Of a DNA stretch of 64,000 nt, positions 44,077-52,399 are shown in pieces. The DNA comes from Nocardioides sp. (lineage in GTDB: Bacteria; Actinomycetota; Actinomycetes; Propionibacteriales; Nocardioidaceae). The position numbers and the translations under genes are program-made. The first letter of the stretch is position 1; every line of letters starts with the position of its first letter. The DNA is taken from NCBI RefSeq assembly GCF_029937575.1, contig NZ_JAPYPS010000008.1, positions 54,193-118,192 of the forward strand, written 5' to 3'. The notes under the pieces are model-generated. The model was given only the letters and a program-made list of their open reading frames with translations. It searched no databases and was not told where the DNA came from.

Positions 44077-44397
44077 TCAGCTCCCTCGGTAGGTGGTGTA
44101 GGACCAGGGTCCCAGCAGCAGCGCCACGTGGTAGTGCTCCTCGGTGGCGTCGACCTCGAACGACAGCACCACCTCCGGGTAGAGCGTCGCGCGATCGGCG
44201 GCCGCGAACCACGGCCCGGTCGCGAACGTGAGGCGGTGGGTGCCACCTCCGATCGGTACGTCGAAGCGCACCCTGCCGTCGGGGTCGGTGGTCGCCTCGG
44301 CGAGGTGGGTCGCGTCGGGGCCGGTGAGGGCGACGGCGATCCCGGCTGCCGGTCTCCCCAGTGCCGAGTCGAGAGCGTGGGTGCTGAGCGTCGTCAC
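44077..44397 (-). CDS. 5-Hydroxyisourate hydrolase
   Basis: This 106-residue transthyretin-like protein hydrolyses 5-hydroxyisourate to OHCU. The N-terminal signature is STHALDSALGRPAAG (HALD in place of the common HVLD) and the C-terminus is the diagnostic YRGS. The start is GTG at 44397, overlapping the uraD stop as GTGA; the urate oxidase start follows after one base. Confidence 0.95.
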   Translation of the reverse strand: MTTLSTHALDSALGRPAAGIAVALTGPDATHLAEATTDPDGRVRFDVPIGGGTHRLTFATGPWFAAADRATLYPEVVLSFEVDATEEHYHVALLLGPWSYTTYRGS

Positions 44398-44888
44398 GCG
44401 ACCAACCCTCGCAGGCGCAGCGCGGCGATCTCGCGCAGCTGGCCGGCGGTGACCCGCAGCTCGGTCGCCGGGTCGTTGGTCAGCCGCGCCTCGAGCAGCG
44501 CCAGGATCTCCTCGGCGCTGCGGCCGGCGGCACGCACCAGGTAGATCCGGTCGAAGCGAGCCTCGTACGCCGCGTTGCCCTCGGCCAGGCGGCGCTGGAC
44601 CTCGGAGTCCTGCGGGTCGACGCCGGCCTGCTCGCGCTGCGAGTGCTCGGCGGAGGCCCCCTCGCCCTCGTGCTTCTCGCCGATCCGCGGGTGGTCGGCC
44701 AGCGCCGCACTCACCTGCTCGTCGCTCCAGGCGGCGGCGCGTTCGTCGGCGTAGGCGTGCAGCGCCTCGGCATCGACGAACGGCCTCGCCTCGGCCACGT
44801 CGGCCGCCCACGCCGGGACGTCGGCGCAGCTCGCGACGAGCTCGGTGGCATCGCCCTTGGTGAGCGCGTTGAAGTCATCGATCGTCAT
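44394..44888 (-). CDS. uraD: OHCU decarboxylase
   Basis: The 164-residue enzyme decarboxylates 2-oxo-4-hydroxy-4-carboxy-5-ureidoimidazoline to (S)-allantoin. The catalytic motif HPRIGEK occupies 66-72, with H66 as the proton donor, and SAEHSQREQAG follows. It is first in the tight block uraD-hiuH-uox-allantoinase. Upstream is a 153-bp gap with a large inverted repeat. Confidence 0.95.
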   Translation of the reverse strand: MTIDDFNALTKGDATELVASCADVPAWAADVAEARPFVDAEALHAYADERAAAWSDEQVSAALADHPRIGEKHEGEGASAEHSQREQAGVDPQDSEVQRRLAEGNAAYEARFDRIYLVRAAGRSAEEILALLEARLTNDPATELRVTAGQLREIAALRLRGLVA

Positions 44889-44979
44889 GGGTCCTCCCCC
44901 GTCGGGATGCTAGCCGCCGGGGGTTTCGTCGGCGTGACGCCCCCGAATGACGCTCCGGACGGACGTCATCGTGGCTCCA

Positions 44980-45050
44980 CGCAGACAGTCCCTGACGAAG
45001 TGGCCCTTCCTGGCCCGGATCAGGGGCCACTTCGTCAGGGACTATCTGCG
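44980..45050. repeat. 27-bp inverted repeat between amidase and uraD genes
   Basis: Arms at 44980-45006 and 45024-45050 are inverted copies with a single mismatch; the 17-nt loop adds a G-T and an A-T pair at its base. The right arm covers the last three codons and stop of the amidase gene. No U-tract follows on the minus strand. It could end the amidase transcript, protect its 3' end, or be a copy of an interspersed palindrome. Confidence 0.8.
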
Positions 45051-46556
45051 ATCGAGCACGACCACAGGAGCGAACGCCAGCAGGTCGCGGTCCCGCCCGG
45101 GCGCGGCCACCAGGCACAACCCGGCCGGGAGACCCTCGGCGGTGGTGACGGGGACGTTGACGGCGGGCAGTCCGGCGATCCCGGCCAGGCAGGTCAGCTG
45201 CAGGGTGGCCTCGCGTACGACGTCCAGGTCGGAGTCGACCAGCGGTGCGACCGAGGAGGCGGACGGCAGCGCGACGAACCGGTCGCCCACCAAGGACCTG
45301 ATCTGCTGGCGGGCGGCGAGCAGGTCGGCAGACGCCTCCAGCGCCCGGGGCTCGGTGATCCGAGAGGCCATCTCGAAGCGACCACGGACGTCGGCGCCCA
45401 GGGTGTCGAGGCGGCCGGCGAGCCAGGGGCCGTGGGCCTTCCAGGCCTCCCAGGCCTGCCAGGTGGTGAAGGCGGCGCGCCAGGCAGGCAGGGCGGAGAG
45501 GTCCCACGACTCCTCGGTCGCGCCGAGGGCGTCCGCGGCCTCGCCGACGGCGGAGGCGACGTCGGGGTCGGCGAGGGCCAGGAGCTCGGGCACGACGACC
45601 AGGTCGCCCACCGTGCCCACGGGACGCGGCCCGGCCGGGGGCAGCAGCACGTCACCCACGGCAGCGAGGAGGTCGGGCGTGCGGGCGAACCACCCGACCG
45701 TGTCGAAGGACTCCGCGAGCGGCAGCAGCCCGGTGCGGTCGACGGCGTCGTGACTGGTGCGGATGCCCCAGACGCCGTTGTAGGCGGCCGGCACCCGGAT
45801 CGAGCCGCCCGTGTCGGTGCCGAGTCCGATGCTGACGTGGCCCAGCGCGACGGCCGAGGCCGAGCCCGAGGACGACCCGCCGGAGATCCGCCGTGGCGCC
45901 TTCGGGTTGGGCGGGGTGCCGAAGTGGTGGTTGGTCCCGGCCAGGCTGTAGGCGAACTCGTCGGTGCGGCTGATCCCGGTCACCTCCGCCCCCGCGGCCC
46001 GCAGGGCAGCGACGGCGCCGGCGTCGGTCGTCTCGACGGCCGCGGCGGCCTCCCAGGCCGGGTTGCCCGCGCCGACGCGCTGGCCGGCGACGGCGTACAG
46101 GTCCTTGACCGCGACGCTCTCCCCGGCGAGCGGCCCGTCGCCGGTGGCGCGCGCCAACGGCGAGCCGAGCGTGCGCCAGATCCGGGCGTCGTACGCCGGG
46201 GGCGGGACGGCGACGTGGGCGGCCGTGACGACCCAGCCCTGCTCCTGCCTCTCCCAGAGCTGGGTCTGCTGGCCGCGTCCGCCCCGCACGAGCTCGGTGG
46301 TCGCGACCACGAGCGCGTGGTCGTCGTCGACGGTTTGCACGTGGGTCTCCACGACCGTCCGCTGCGGCGCGCCGCCGCGACTGCCGCGGAAGGCGCTGAT
46401 CTGGTCGTGCCCCACGAGCAGGCCGACCGCGTCGCCGCGCAGCGTGTCGGGCCCGGGCGCGAAGAGCCGGTCGAGGGCCTCGACGTCGTTGCTCATCAAC
46501 GCGCGCTCGTAGCCCCAGAAGGCGTCCATCAGCCCGGCAGGCGCCTCGGCCCTCAC
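45042..46556 (-). CDS. AtzH/HpxZ-like domain fused to an amidase
   Basis: Residues 1-125 resemble the small AtzH/HpxZ (DUF3225, NTF2-like) protein; 135-504 are an amidase-signature enzyme with K151 (AVKDLYAVAG), the cis-serine in GGSSSGSASA (225-235) and the nucleophile S252 in GTDTGGSIRVP. In Klebsiella, HpxY (amidase) and HpxZ are separate proteins of the oxalurate branch of purine use; in AtzE/AtzG/AtzH the partners act on 1-carboxybiuret. Here both parts are one chain, beside purine genes. Oxalurate hydrolysis is a hypothesis. Start is GTG at 46556. Confidence 0.85.
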   Translation of the reverse strand: MRAEAPAGLMDAFWGYERALMSNDVEALDRLFAPGPDTLRGDAVGLLVGHDQISAFRGSRGGAPQRTVVETHVQTVDDDHALVVATTELVRGGRGQQTQLWERQEQGWVVTAAHVAVPPPAYDARIWRTLGSPLARATGDGPLAGESVAVKDLYAVAGQRVGAGNPAWEAAAAVETTDAGAVAALRAAGAEVTGISRTDEFAYSLAGTNHHFGTPPNPKAPRRISGGSSSGSASAVALGHVSIGLGTDTGGSIRVPAAYNGVWGIRTSHDAVDRTGLLPLAESFDTVGWFARTPDLLAAVGDVLLPPAGPRPVGTVGDLVVVPELLALADPDVASAVGEAADALGATEESWDLSALPAWRAAFTTWQAWEAWKAHGPWLAGRLDTLGADVRGRFEMASRITEPRALEASADLLAARQQIRSLVGDRFVALPSASSVAPLVDSDLDVVREATLQLTCLAGIAGLPAVNVPVTTAEGLPAGLCLVAAPGRDRDLLAFAPVVVLDRR

Positions 46557-47671
46557 CGGTTGCCCCGGGGGCGGTCGACGGCGTCGAAGTCGCTGCGCCG
46601 GATCCGGGCGTGCACGCCCTTGACGACGTCGACGACCTGGCTGATGTCGAAGTCGGTCGCGGCCGACAGGTAGGCCAGCGCGAGCGAGGGGTCCATGCCG
46701 TAGCGGGCCTGCAGCAGGGCGATCGCGTGCCGCACGCAGTTGGCCATGGCCACGTCCAGGTCGGGGTCGAGTCCGGTCGGGATCAGGTAGTCGCCGGTCG
46801 AGGCGAGCGGACCCGCGACCTCGCCGAACGCCTCGACGGCGTCCTCGCGTGCCACGACGTCGAGGCGGACCGTGGCCCGCAGCGACGCCTCCAGCGCCGT
46901 CAGGGCGACCTCACCGTCGCCCTGGGCGAAGTGCGGGTCACCGACGTAGGCCAACGCTCCCTCGACCTGCACGGGCAGGTAGAGCGTCGAGCCGACGGTG
47001 AGCAGGTTGATGTCGATGTTGCCGCCGTACGGGCCGGGGGGCACGGAGTGCGGGCGCTCGGCACCGGCCGCGGCGACGCCCATGATCCCGAGGAACGGCG
47101 CGAGCGGGAAGCGCACGACCGGCTCGCCGCCCGGGACCAGTGGGAGGCCGCCGACGCCCTCCTCGACGATGCCGGCGAAGGCGGAGTAGACGGCCGCGCC
47201 GTCCAAGGGGAACTCCCCCGGCAACGCCCCCTTGGCATGACGGTTGGAGATCACGCCGTATGGCACCCGGGGCAGCGTCTCCAGGACGGTGATCGCGAGC
47301 AGGTCACCGGGCCGCGCGCCCCGGACGTGGACCGGCCGCGAGACCACGTGGGGTCCGTCGACCCCGAAGGTGCGCGGGTGGGTCCCGTCGGTGGCGGCAG
47401 CGAGGGCGACGGCGTCCTCCAGCACGTCGTCCGGCCCCTGGCCGTGGGTGGCGAAGAAGGCCCGCGGGTCGCGGCCCTGGTCCTCGAGGATCCCCTCGTG
47501 GCTGATCGTGTCGAAGGTGACGTCGGCGCCCGGGTCGACGGTCAGGACCGCCTCGTCGGCGCCGCACGGCAGCCGTCCCCACAGGACGTGCTCGGGGGTG
47601 GAGGGCAGGTAGTGGTCGGCGCGGATCGGCCCCGCGCCCGGCTGCAGGATCTGCGGGAGGGGTGAGGTCAT
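46553..47671 (-). CDS. Acetamidase/formamidase family protein
   Basis: The 372-residue protein belongs to the FmdA/AmdA family of metal-dependent amidases. Typical segments are FDTISHEGILEDQG, GPHVVSRPVHVRGARPGDLLAITVLE, GGNIDINLLTVGSTLYLPVQVEGAL and the GDPHFAQGDGEVALTALE motif. Known members release ammonia from formamide or acetamide. It overlaps the AtzH-amidase gene by 4 bp and is the first gene of the cluster, so a small-amide product of purine breakdown (for example oxamate) is a possible substrate. Confidence 0.88.
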   Translation of the reverse strand: MTSPLPQILQPGAGPIRADHYLPSTPEHVLWGRLPCGADEAVLTVDPGADVTFDTISHEGILEDQGRDPRAFFATHGQGPDDVLEDAVALAAATDGTHPRTFGVDGPHVVSRPVHVRGARPGDLLAITVLETLPRVPYGVISNRHAKGALPGEFPLDGAAVYSAFAGIVEEGVGGLPLVPGGEPVVRFPLAPFLGIMGVAAAGAERPHSVPPGPYGGNIDINLLTVGSTLYLPVQVEGALAYVGDPHFAQGDGEVALTALEASLRATVRLDVVAREDAVEAFGEVAGPLASTGDYLIPTGLDPDLDVAMANCVRHAIALLQARYGMDPSLALAYLSAATDFDISQVVDVVKGVHARIRRSDFDAVDRPRGNR

Positions 47672-47725
47672 GGTGCCGCGACGATAGTGCGCCCGCGTGT
47701 CAGCGAGGTGACGTAGCCGGTCGAC

Positions 47726-48754
47726 TCACCGGGTCTCGAGGCTCGGCGCCGGCGCGCCTCGCGCCTCGACCACCGCAGGCGCCTCCGGTGCCGCGCCGGC
47801 GTACGAGTGCTGCGAGGAGGTGGAGAAGTAGTTGATCCCGATGAAGTTGAACCACAGGGTCGCCAGGCCGATGATCGCGAGGATCGCGGCGTTGCGGCCC
47901 TTCCACCCGGCCGTGGCGCGGGCGTGCAGGTAGGCGGCGTAGACGACCCAGGTGATGAACGCCCAGACCTCCTTGGGGTCCCAGTTCCAGTAGCGCGACC
48001 AGGCCTCGTGCGCCCAGATCGGGCCGGTGATCAGGACCGCGAAGGTCCACACCGGGAACGCGAAGGCGTGCACGCGGTACGCCGTACGGTCCAGGACGGC
48101 GAGGGAGGGCACCCGCGACATCGGGCCGGTCGTGGTCTCGCCGACCCGCATCTTGACGAGGTACATGATCGAGGCGATGCCGCCGAGGGTGAAGGCGCCG
48201 GTCGCGATGACGGCCGAGATGACGTGGATGACCAGCCAGTAGGAGTCGAGCGCCTCGGTGAGCGGGGCGACCTCGGAGTGCAGCCAGATGACGGCGACCA
48301 TCAGGACCGTGACCACGAAGCCGGTCACGATCGGGGCCATCCAGGCCAGGGCGTACTTGCGGTAGAGCGCGAGGTACATCAGGACCACGAAGAAGCTGCC
48401 CGAGACCGTGAACTCGTACATGTTGCCCCACGGCACCCGGTTGGGGTCGGCGGCCATGCCGCGCCCCACGAGCGAGACGAAGTGTCCCGCGCAGGCGATG
48501 ATCGTGAGGACCACGCCCAGGCGTCCGAGGAAGTCGACACGCTGGCTGCGGGCCTCGTCGAGCCCGGCGGGAGGACCTGTCGCGGTGGCGACGCCACCGC
48601 CCGTCGACGACTCGGTGGTGGCGGCCTCACGGACCGAGCGGGGCGCCCGCAGCGAGGCCCACTCGGCGAGGTGCACCATCAGGGCCAGGAAGTAGAAGAT
48701 GCCGGCCACACCGATGGCCTGGTTGCTCAGGGTCTCCCACGCGGTGTCCGTCAT
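47726..48754 (-). CDS. ccsB: Cytochrome c biogenesis protein CcsB (ResC)
   Basis: CcsB is the heme-handling membrane subunit of system II cytochrome c maturation, working with ResB. The 342-residue protein has about eight membrane helices, the WNWDPKEVWAF tryptophan-rich heme motif, and conserved histidines in CAGHFVSL, YWLVIHVISA and TYRVHAF-like positions. The last 15 residues, VVEARGAPAPSLETR, are encoded by a palindromic repeat and are not conserved in the family. Its ATG overlaps the resB stop by 4 bp. Confidence 0.95.
   Translation of the reverse strand: MTDTAWETLSNQAIGVAGIFYFLALMVHLAEWASLRAPRSVREAATTESSTGGGVATATGPPAGLDEARSQRVDFLGRLGVVLTIIACAGHFVSLVGRGMAADPNRVPWGNMYEFTVSGSFFVVLMYLALYRKYALAWMAPIVTGFVVTVLMVAVIWLHSEVAPLTEALDSYWLVIHVISAVIATGAFTLGGIASIMYLVKMRVGETTTGPMSRVPSLAVLDRTAYRVHAFAFPVWTFAVLITGPIWAHEAWSRYWNWDPKEVWAFITWVVYAAYLHARATAGWKGRNAAILAIIGLATLWFNFIGINYFSTSSQHSYAGAAPEAPAVVEARGAPAPSLETR
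47731..47775. repeat. Palindromic repeat element, copy 2, inside the ccsB 3' end
   Basis: The arms cctcgaccaccg (47764-47775) and tcgaggctc (47736-47744) are the reverse complements of the arms at 32530-32541 and 32553-32561. The core differs in length and sequence. The element supplies the final codons of ccsB before the TGA at 47726-47728. Confidence 0.65.
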
Positions 48755-50376
48755 GGTCGATCATCCTGCTCTCGGTCGGTCTGGTCAGCGGGCGGGTCCG
48801 GCGAGTCCTCGGGGGGTGGTCCGCGGAGCTCGGCGACGACCGAGGCCAGGACCTCGCCGACGTCGCCACCGCCGGAGCGGTCGAGCGCAGCCACCTCGAC
48901 CATGGTCGCATCCCCCTCGCGGCGGGCCCGCACCCAGATCCGTCGTGGACGGATGAAGAGGGAGCCGAGGAGCCCGATCAGGGCGAGGACCACACCGCCG
49001 AGGGCGACGAGCTTGCCGGGGCTCTGGCTGATCTGGATCCGCACCCACGGCTCGACGCCCTCGAAGGAGACCGTGCCGAGGCCGTCGGGCAGGGTCTGGG
49101 TCTCGCCGAGGCGCAGGTCGAGGCGGAAGGGCTGGCCGTTGTCCTGGAGCACCTGGTCGGCGCGCTCGGTGTCGAGGGCGTAGACCGACTGGGGCTTGCC
49201 GTCGTCCTGCCCGAGGTCACCGGTGTAGACGAGCATCGAGACCAACGGCTCGAGGTCGTCGGGCCACACCGTGACCGGGTCGCCGTCGACGAGCGCGAAC
49301 GTCGGGTAGAAGAACCCGTCGAAGCCGATCCCCGCGGCTGGCGGCTTGATCACGCCGAACGACAAGAACGACGGGTCCTGCGGCAGGAAGACGCTCGGCC
49401 CGTCGTAGGTGACGTTGCCGTCGCCGTCGCGCACGGTGATGACCGGCGCGTAGCCGTGGCCGATCAGGAAGACGTCGGTGTCACCGATGGTGAGCGGATG
49501 GTTGACCCGCAGGTCGTAGGTCTGCTCGGGGGCGTCGACGCTCTCGCGGTAGGTCAGGCCCGCGTTGAACTTCCGAGCGGTGCCGGCGGCGGAGCCCTCG
49601 GTGAGCCACTCGATGTCGAAGCTGTCGACCGTCATCAGGAAGGGGTCGAAGTCCTCGCTCCCGAACAGCGAGCCGGGGTCGAGGTCGTCGTAGGACGCCC
49701 CCGCGTTGGCGAACTGCTGGCCCTGCAACAGGAGCACACCGCCCTGGTAACCGAGCAGCGAGCCGATCGCGAAGCCGACCAGCACGAAGATCACCGAGAC
49801 GTGGAAGACCAGGTTGCCGACCTCGCGCAGGTAGCCGCGCTCCGCACTCACCGCCAGGTCGTCGCCGTCCTCGGCCGGGCGCAGGCGGTAGCCGCGGCTG
49901 CGCAGCACCACCCGCGCGTTGACGAGCACGTCGTCGACACCGTCCGAGGAGGTGTACGACGCGTGGTCGGGCAGGCGGAGCAGGTTGCGCGGGGCCTTGG
50001 GCGGCGGCGACTTGATCGTGCGCAGGTAGTGGAAGGTGCGCGGGATGATGCAGCCGACCAGCGAGACCATCAGCAGGATGTAGATCGCCGAGAACCACGC
50101 CGAGTCGTAGACCGAGAAGAGCCCGAGCCGCTCGTAGATCGGTGTGAGCGAGGGGTGCTGGTCCTTCCAGCGCGACACGTCGAGGGCGTCGACACCGGAC
50201 TGCGGGATGACCGAGCCGGGCACGGCCGCCAGAGCCAGCAGGAGCAGCAGGATCAGCGCCGTACGCATCGACGTCAGCTGGCGCCACAGCCAGCGGGCGA
50301 GCTCGCGCGCGCCGAGCTCTCCAGGGCGACGCTCGGGCCCCGGGTCGGTCCGGGAGCGCTCCTGCACGTCGGTCAT
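48751..50376 (-). CDS. resB: Cytochrome c biogenesis protein ResB
   Basis: ResB (Ccs1) partners CcsB in exporting heme and joining it to apocytochrome c. The 541-residue protein has three N-terminal membrane helices (MRTALILLLLLALAAVPGSVIPQ; FSAIYILLMVSLVGCIIPR; VGNLVFHVSVIFVLVGFAIG), a large outer domain, and a C-terminal helix (LVALGGVVLALIGLLGSLF). The start at 50376 overlaps ccdA by 4 bp; the longer frame upstream runs antiparallel to no conserved sequence. Confidence 0.95.
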   Translation of the reverse strand: MTDVQERSRTDPGPERRPGELGARELARWLWRQLTSMRTALILLLLLALAAVPGSVIPQSGVDALDVSRWKDQHPSLTPIYERLGLFSVYDSAWFSAIYILLMVSLVGCIIPRTFHYLRTIKSPPPKAPRNLLRLPDHASYTSSDGVDDVLVNARVVLRSRGYRLRPAEDGDDLAVSAERGYLREVGNLVFHVSVIFVLVGFAIGSLLGYQGGVLLLQGQQFANAGASYDDLDPGSLFGSEDFDPFLMTVDSFDIEWLTEGSAAGTARKFNAGLTYRESVDAPEQTYDLRVNHPLTIGDTDVFLIGHGYAPVITVRDGDGNVTYDGPSVFLPQDPSFLSFGVIKPPAAGIGFDGFFYPTFALVDGDPVTVWPDDLEPLVSMLVYTGDLGQDDGKPQSVYALDTERADQVLQDNGQPFRLDLRLGETQTLPDGLGTVSFEGVEPWVRIQISQSPGKLVALGGVVLALIGLLGSLFIRPRRIWVRARREGDATMVEVAALDRSGGGDVGEVLASVVAELRGPPPEDSPDPPADQTDREQDDRP

Positions 50377-51146
50377 ATGGACACCTCGAAGCCGTCGACG
50401 AGCTGGATCTGCAGCCACTGCACGATCCAGTCCCACCACCCGGTGACCAGCAGGAGCCCGACGACCACCAGCATCGCGCCACCGATCCGCATCACGAGCT
50501 GCTGGCGCCTCCGGACCCAGCCGATGGCGCCCAGGCTGCGGCTGTAGAAGACCCCCGCCAGGACGAACGGGATCCCGAGTCCGAGCGCGTAGACGACCGA
50601 GAGCAGCGCTCCGCGACCGGCCGTGGCGTCGGTGTAGGTGAGCCCGACGATCACGCTGTACGTCGGCCCGACGCACGGGCTCCAGCCCAGGGCGAACAGC
50701 GCGCCGATCAGCGGCGCCGCCCCCAGACCGACCGAGGGGACGGCGTGGAAGCGCCACTCCCGCTGCAGCCCCGGGAGGAACCGGGTGAACACTCCGGCGA
50801 AGACCAGGCCGAGCCCGATGAGCAGCGCGCCCATCACGACGGTGATCTCGTCGCGATAGACGACCAGGTAGCTGCCGGCACCTCCGACAGCGGCTCCCAG
50901 CAGCACGAAGACCACCGTGAAGCCGAGCACGAACAGCACCGAGCCGGCCAGCATCCGACCCCGCCGCCGTCCGGCCTCACCGGTCGCGAGGTCGGCGCCG
51001 GAGAGCCCGGTGGCGTAGGAGAGGTAGCCCGGAAGCAGCGGGATCACGCAGGGGCTGAAGAAGGAGACGAGGCCGGCGACCGCCGCGACGGGCACGGCCA
51101 GGGCCAGCGAGCCACCGGCGGCCTGGGTCTGGAACCACTCAACCAT
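50373..51146 (-). CDS. ccdA: Thiol-disulfide transporter CcdA
   Basis: This 257-residue membrane protein passes reducing power across the membrane to keep apocytochrome c cysteines reduced. Six to seven helices are predicted. The redox cysteines are C33 (FFSPCVIPLLPGY) and C158 (GWSPCVGPT). It is encoded between resA and resB, overlapping both (8 and 4 bp), which supports its role in the cytochrome c pathway. Confidence 0.95.
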   Translation of the reverse strand: MVEWFQTQAAGGSLALAVPVAAVAGLVSFFSPCVIPLLPGYLSYATGLSGADLATGEAGRRRGRMLAGSVLFVLGFTVVFVLLGAAVGGAGSYLVVYRDEITVVMGALLIGLGLVFAGVFTRFLPGLQREWRFHAVPSVGLGAAPLIGALFALGWSPCVGPTYSVIVGLTYTDATAGRGALLSVVYALGLGIPFVLAGVFYSRSLGAIGWVRRRQQLVMRIGGAMLVVVGLLLVTGWWDWIVQWLQIQLVDGFEVSI

Positions 51147-51720
51147 CGTCGGCCTTCACGTCCTCGACGACGTCCTCGAGCGTGCCGGCCGAGGTGATGG
51201 CTCCGCTGATGACGGCGGCGACCCGGCCCCGGGTGTCCAGGACGTACGTCGAGGGCGGCGACCTGGGTGCGTAGCGACCCAGCGCCAGCACGCCGGGGCC
51301 GGTGTCGGCGATGGTGGGGTACTCGATGCCGAAGCGGCGCTCGACGGCGAGAGCGTTCTCGAACGAGGTCTCGCGGAAGCTCATCCCGACGAACGTGGCG
51401 TCGACCTGCTCGGAGGCCTCCTTGAGGATCGGCGCCTCGGCCAGGCACGGGTTGCACCACGAGCCCCAGATGTTGAGGACGACGACCTCGCCGCGCAGGT
51501 CGGCCAGGTCGATCGGCTCGTCCTCCAGGGACGGCCCGGAGATCTCGATCGGGTCGCTGCGCTCCGCAGCCGGGATCTGGACGACCGTCCCGTCCCCGAC
51601 CACGAAGTTGGCCTCGTCGGTGCCGCCGAGCGAGCTGCACCCACCGGCCGCCGCCACCACGGCCAGGAGGCCGAGGAGCAGCGGGGTCAGTGCGCGACGG
51701 CGCGACGGCGTACGGGTCAT
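51139..51720 (-). CDS. resA: Thioredoxin-like lipoprotein ResA/TlpA
   Basis: The 193-residue protein is a membrane-bound, outward-facing thioredoxin that reduces the CXXCH motif of apocytochrome c. A signal peptide ends in the lipobox AGGC with C28; the redox pair is C89-x-x-C92 in WGSWCNPC. It lies one base past the phosphatase stop and overlaps ccdA by 8 bp. Confidence 0.93.
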   Translation of the reverse strand: MTRTPSRRRALTPLLLGLLAVVAAAGGCSSLGGTDEANFVVGDGTVVQIPAAERSDPIEISGPSLEDEPIDLADLRGEVVVLNIWGSWCNPCLAEAPILKEASEQVDATFVGMSFRETSFENALAVERRFGIEYPTIADTGPGVLALGRYAPRSPPSTYVLDTRGRVAAVISGAITSAGTLEDVVEDVKADDG

Positions 51721-51721
51721 G

Positions 51722-52399
51722 TCAGGGCTTCTTGTCCTCGGGGGCTCCCCCGGCGGAGAAGGTGGCGCCCTTGTCGGCGGCCGGGATCAGGTCGCCGGCC
51801 GGCTCCGAGTAGGAGACCTGGGTCAGCCGATCTCCGACGAAGTGCAGCGACGTCAGCGAGCACAGGGTGCACTGGCGGCTGCGGGGGTCATGGAGGAAGG
51901 AGCGCTTCTCGGCGTGCAGCCGGGTGGTCCAGATCGGCAGCTGGTGGGAGACGACCACGGCCTCGTGTCCGGCGGCGGCCTCGCGCGCATCGTGCACCGC
52001 GGCCATCATCCGCTCGGCGACCTGCTTGTAGGGCTCGCCCCACGACGGCTTGAAGGGGTTCCAGAGGTAGCGCCAGTTGCTCGGCTTCCTCAGCGCGTTG
52101 CGACCGGCGCCGAACTGCTCACCCTCGAACTTGTTGGTCGACTCGATGACCCGCTCGTCGGTGACGATCTCCAGCCCGCGGGCAGCGGCCAGTGGAGCGG
52201 CGGTCTCCTGGGCCCGCTCCAGCGGCGAGCAGCGCAGGTGGGTGATATCGCGGGTCTTGATCGTGTCGGCGACCTGCTCGGCCATCTGCACGCCGAGGTC
52301 CGAGAGGTGGAAGCCGTCGCGGCGTCCGTAGAGGACGCCCTCGGGGTTGTGCACCTCCCCGTGGCGCAGCAGGTGGACGACGGTGTCGGGAGTGCTCAC
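51722..52399 (-). CDS. Histidine phosphatase family protein
   Basis: The 225-residue protein has the phosphoglycerate-mutase-like signature [12 protein letters not shown] with H13, and the second catalytic His in [10 protein letters not shown]. In actinobacteria this gene regularly lies between hemL and resA, but its substrate is not established; it is not a true glycolytic mutase by context. The GTG at 52399 overlaps the hemL stop as GTGA. Confidence 0.9.
   Translation of the reverse strand: MSTPDTVVHLLRHGEVHNPEGVLYGRRDGFHLSDLGVQMAEQVADTIKTRDITHLRCSPLERAQETAAPLAAARGLEIVTDERVIESTNKFEGEQFGAGRNALRKPSNWRYLWNPFKPSWGEPYKQVAERMMAAVHDAREAAAGHEAVVVSHQLPIWTTRLHAEKRSFLHDPRSRQCTLCSLTSLHFVGDRLTQVSYSEPAGDLIPAADKGATFSAGGAPEDKKP

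Noticed and set aside
44875..45507. A 210-codon minus-strand frame covering the 27-bp inverted repeat
   Set aside because: It overlaps the amidase gene in another frame and has Arg/Pro-rich antisense-like composition. The repeat arms read as short similar peptides only because of the palindrome.
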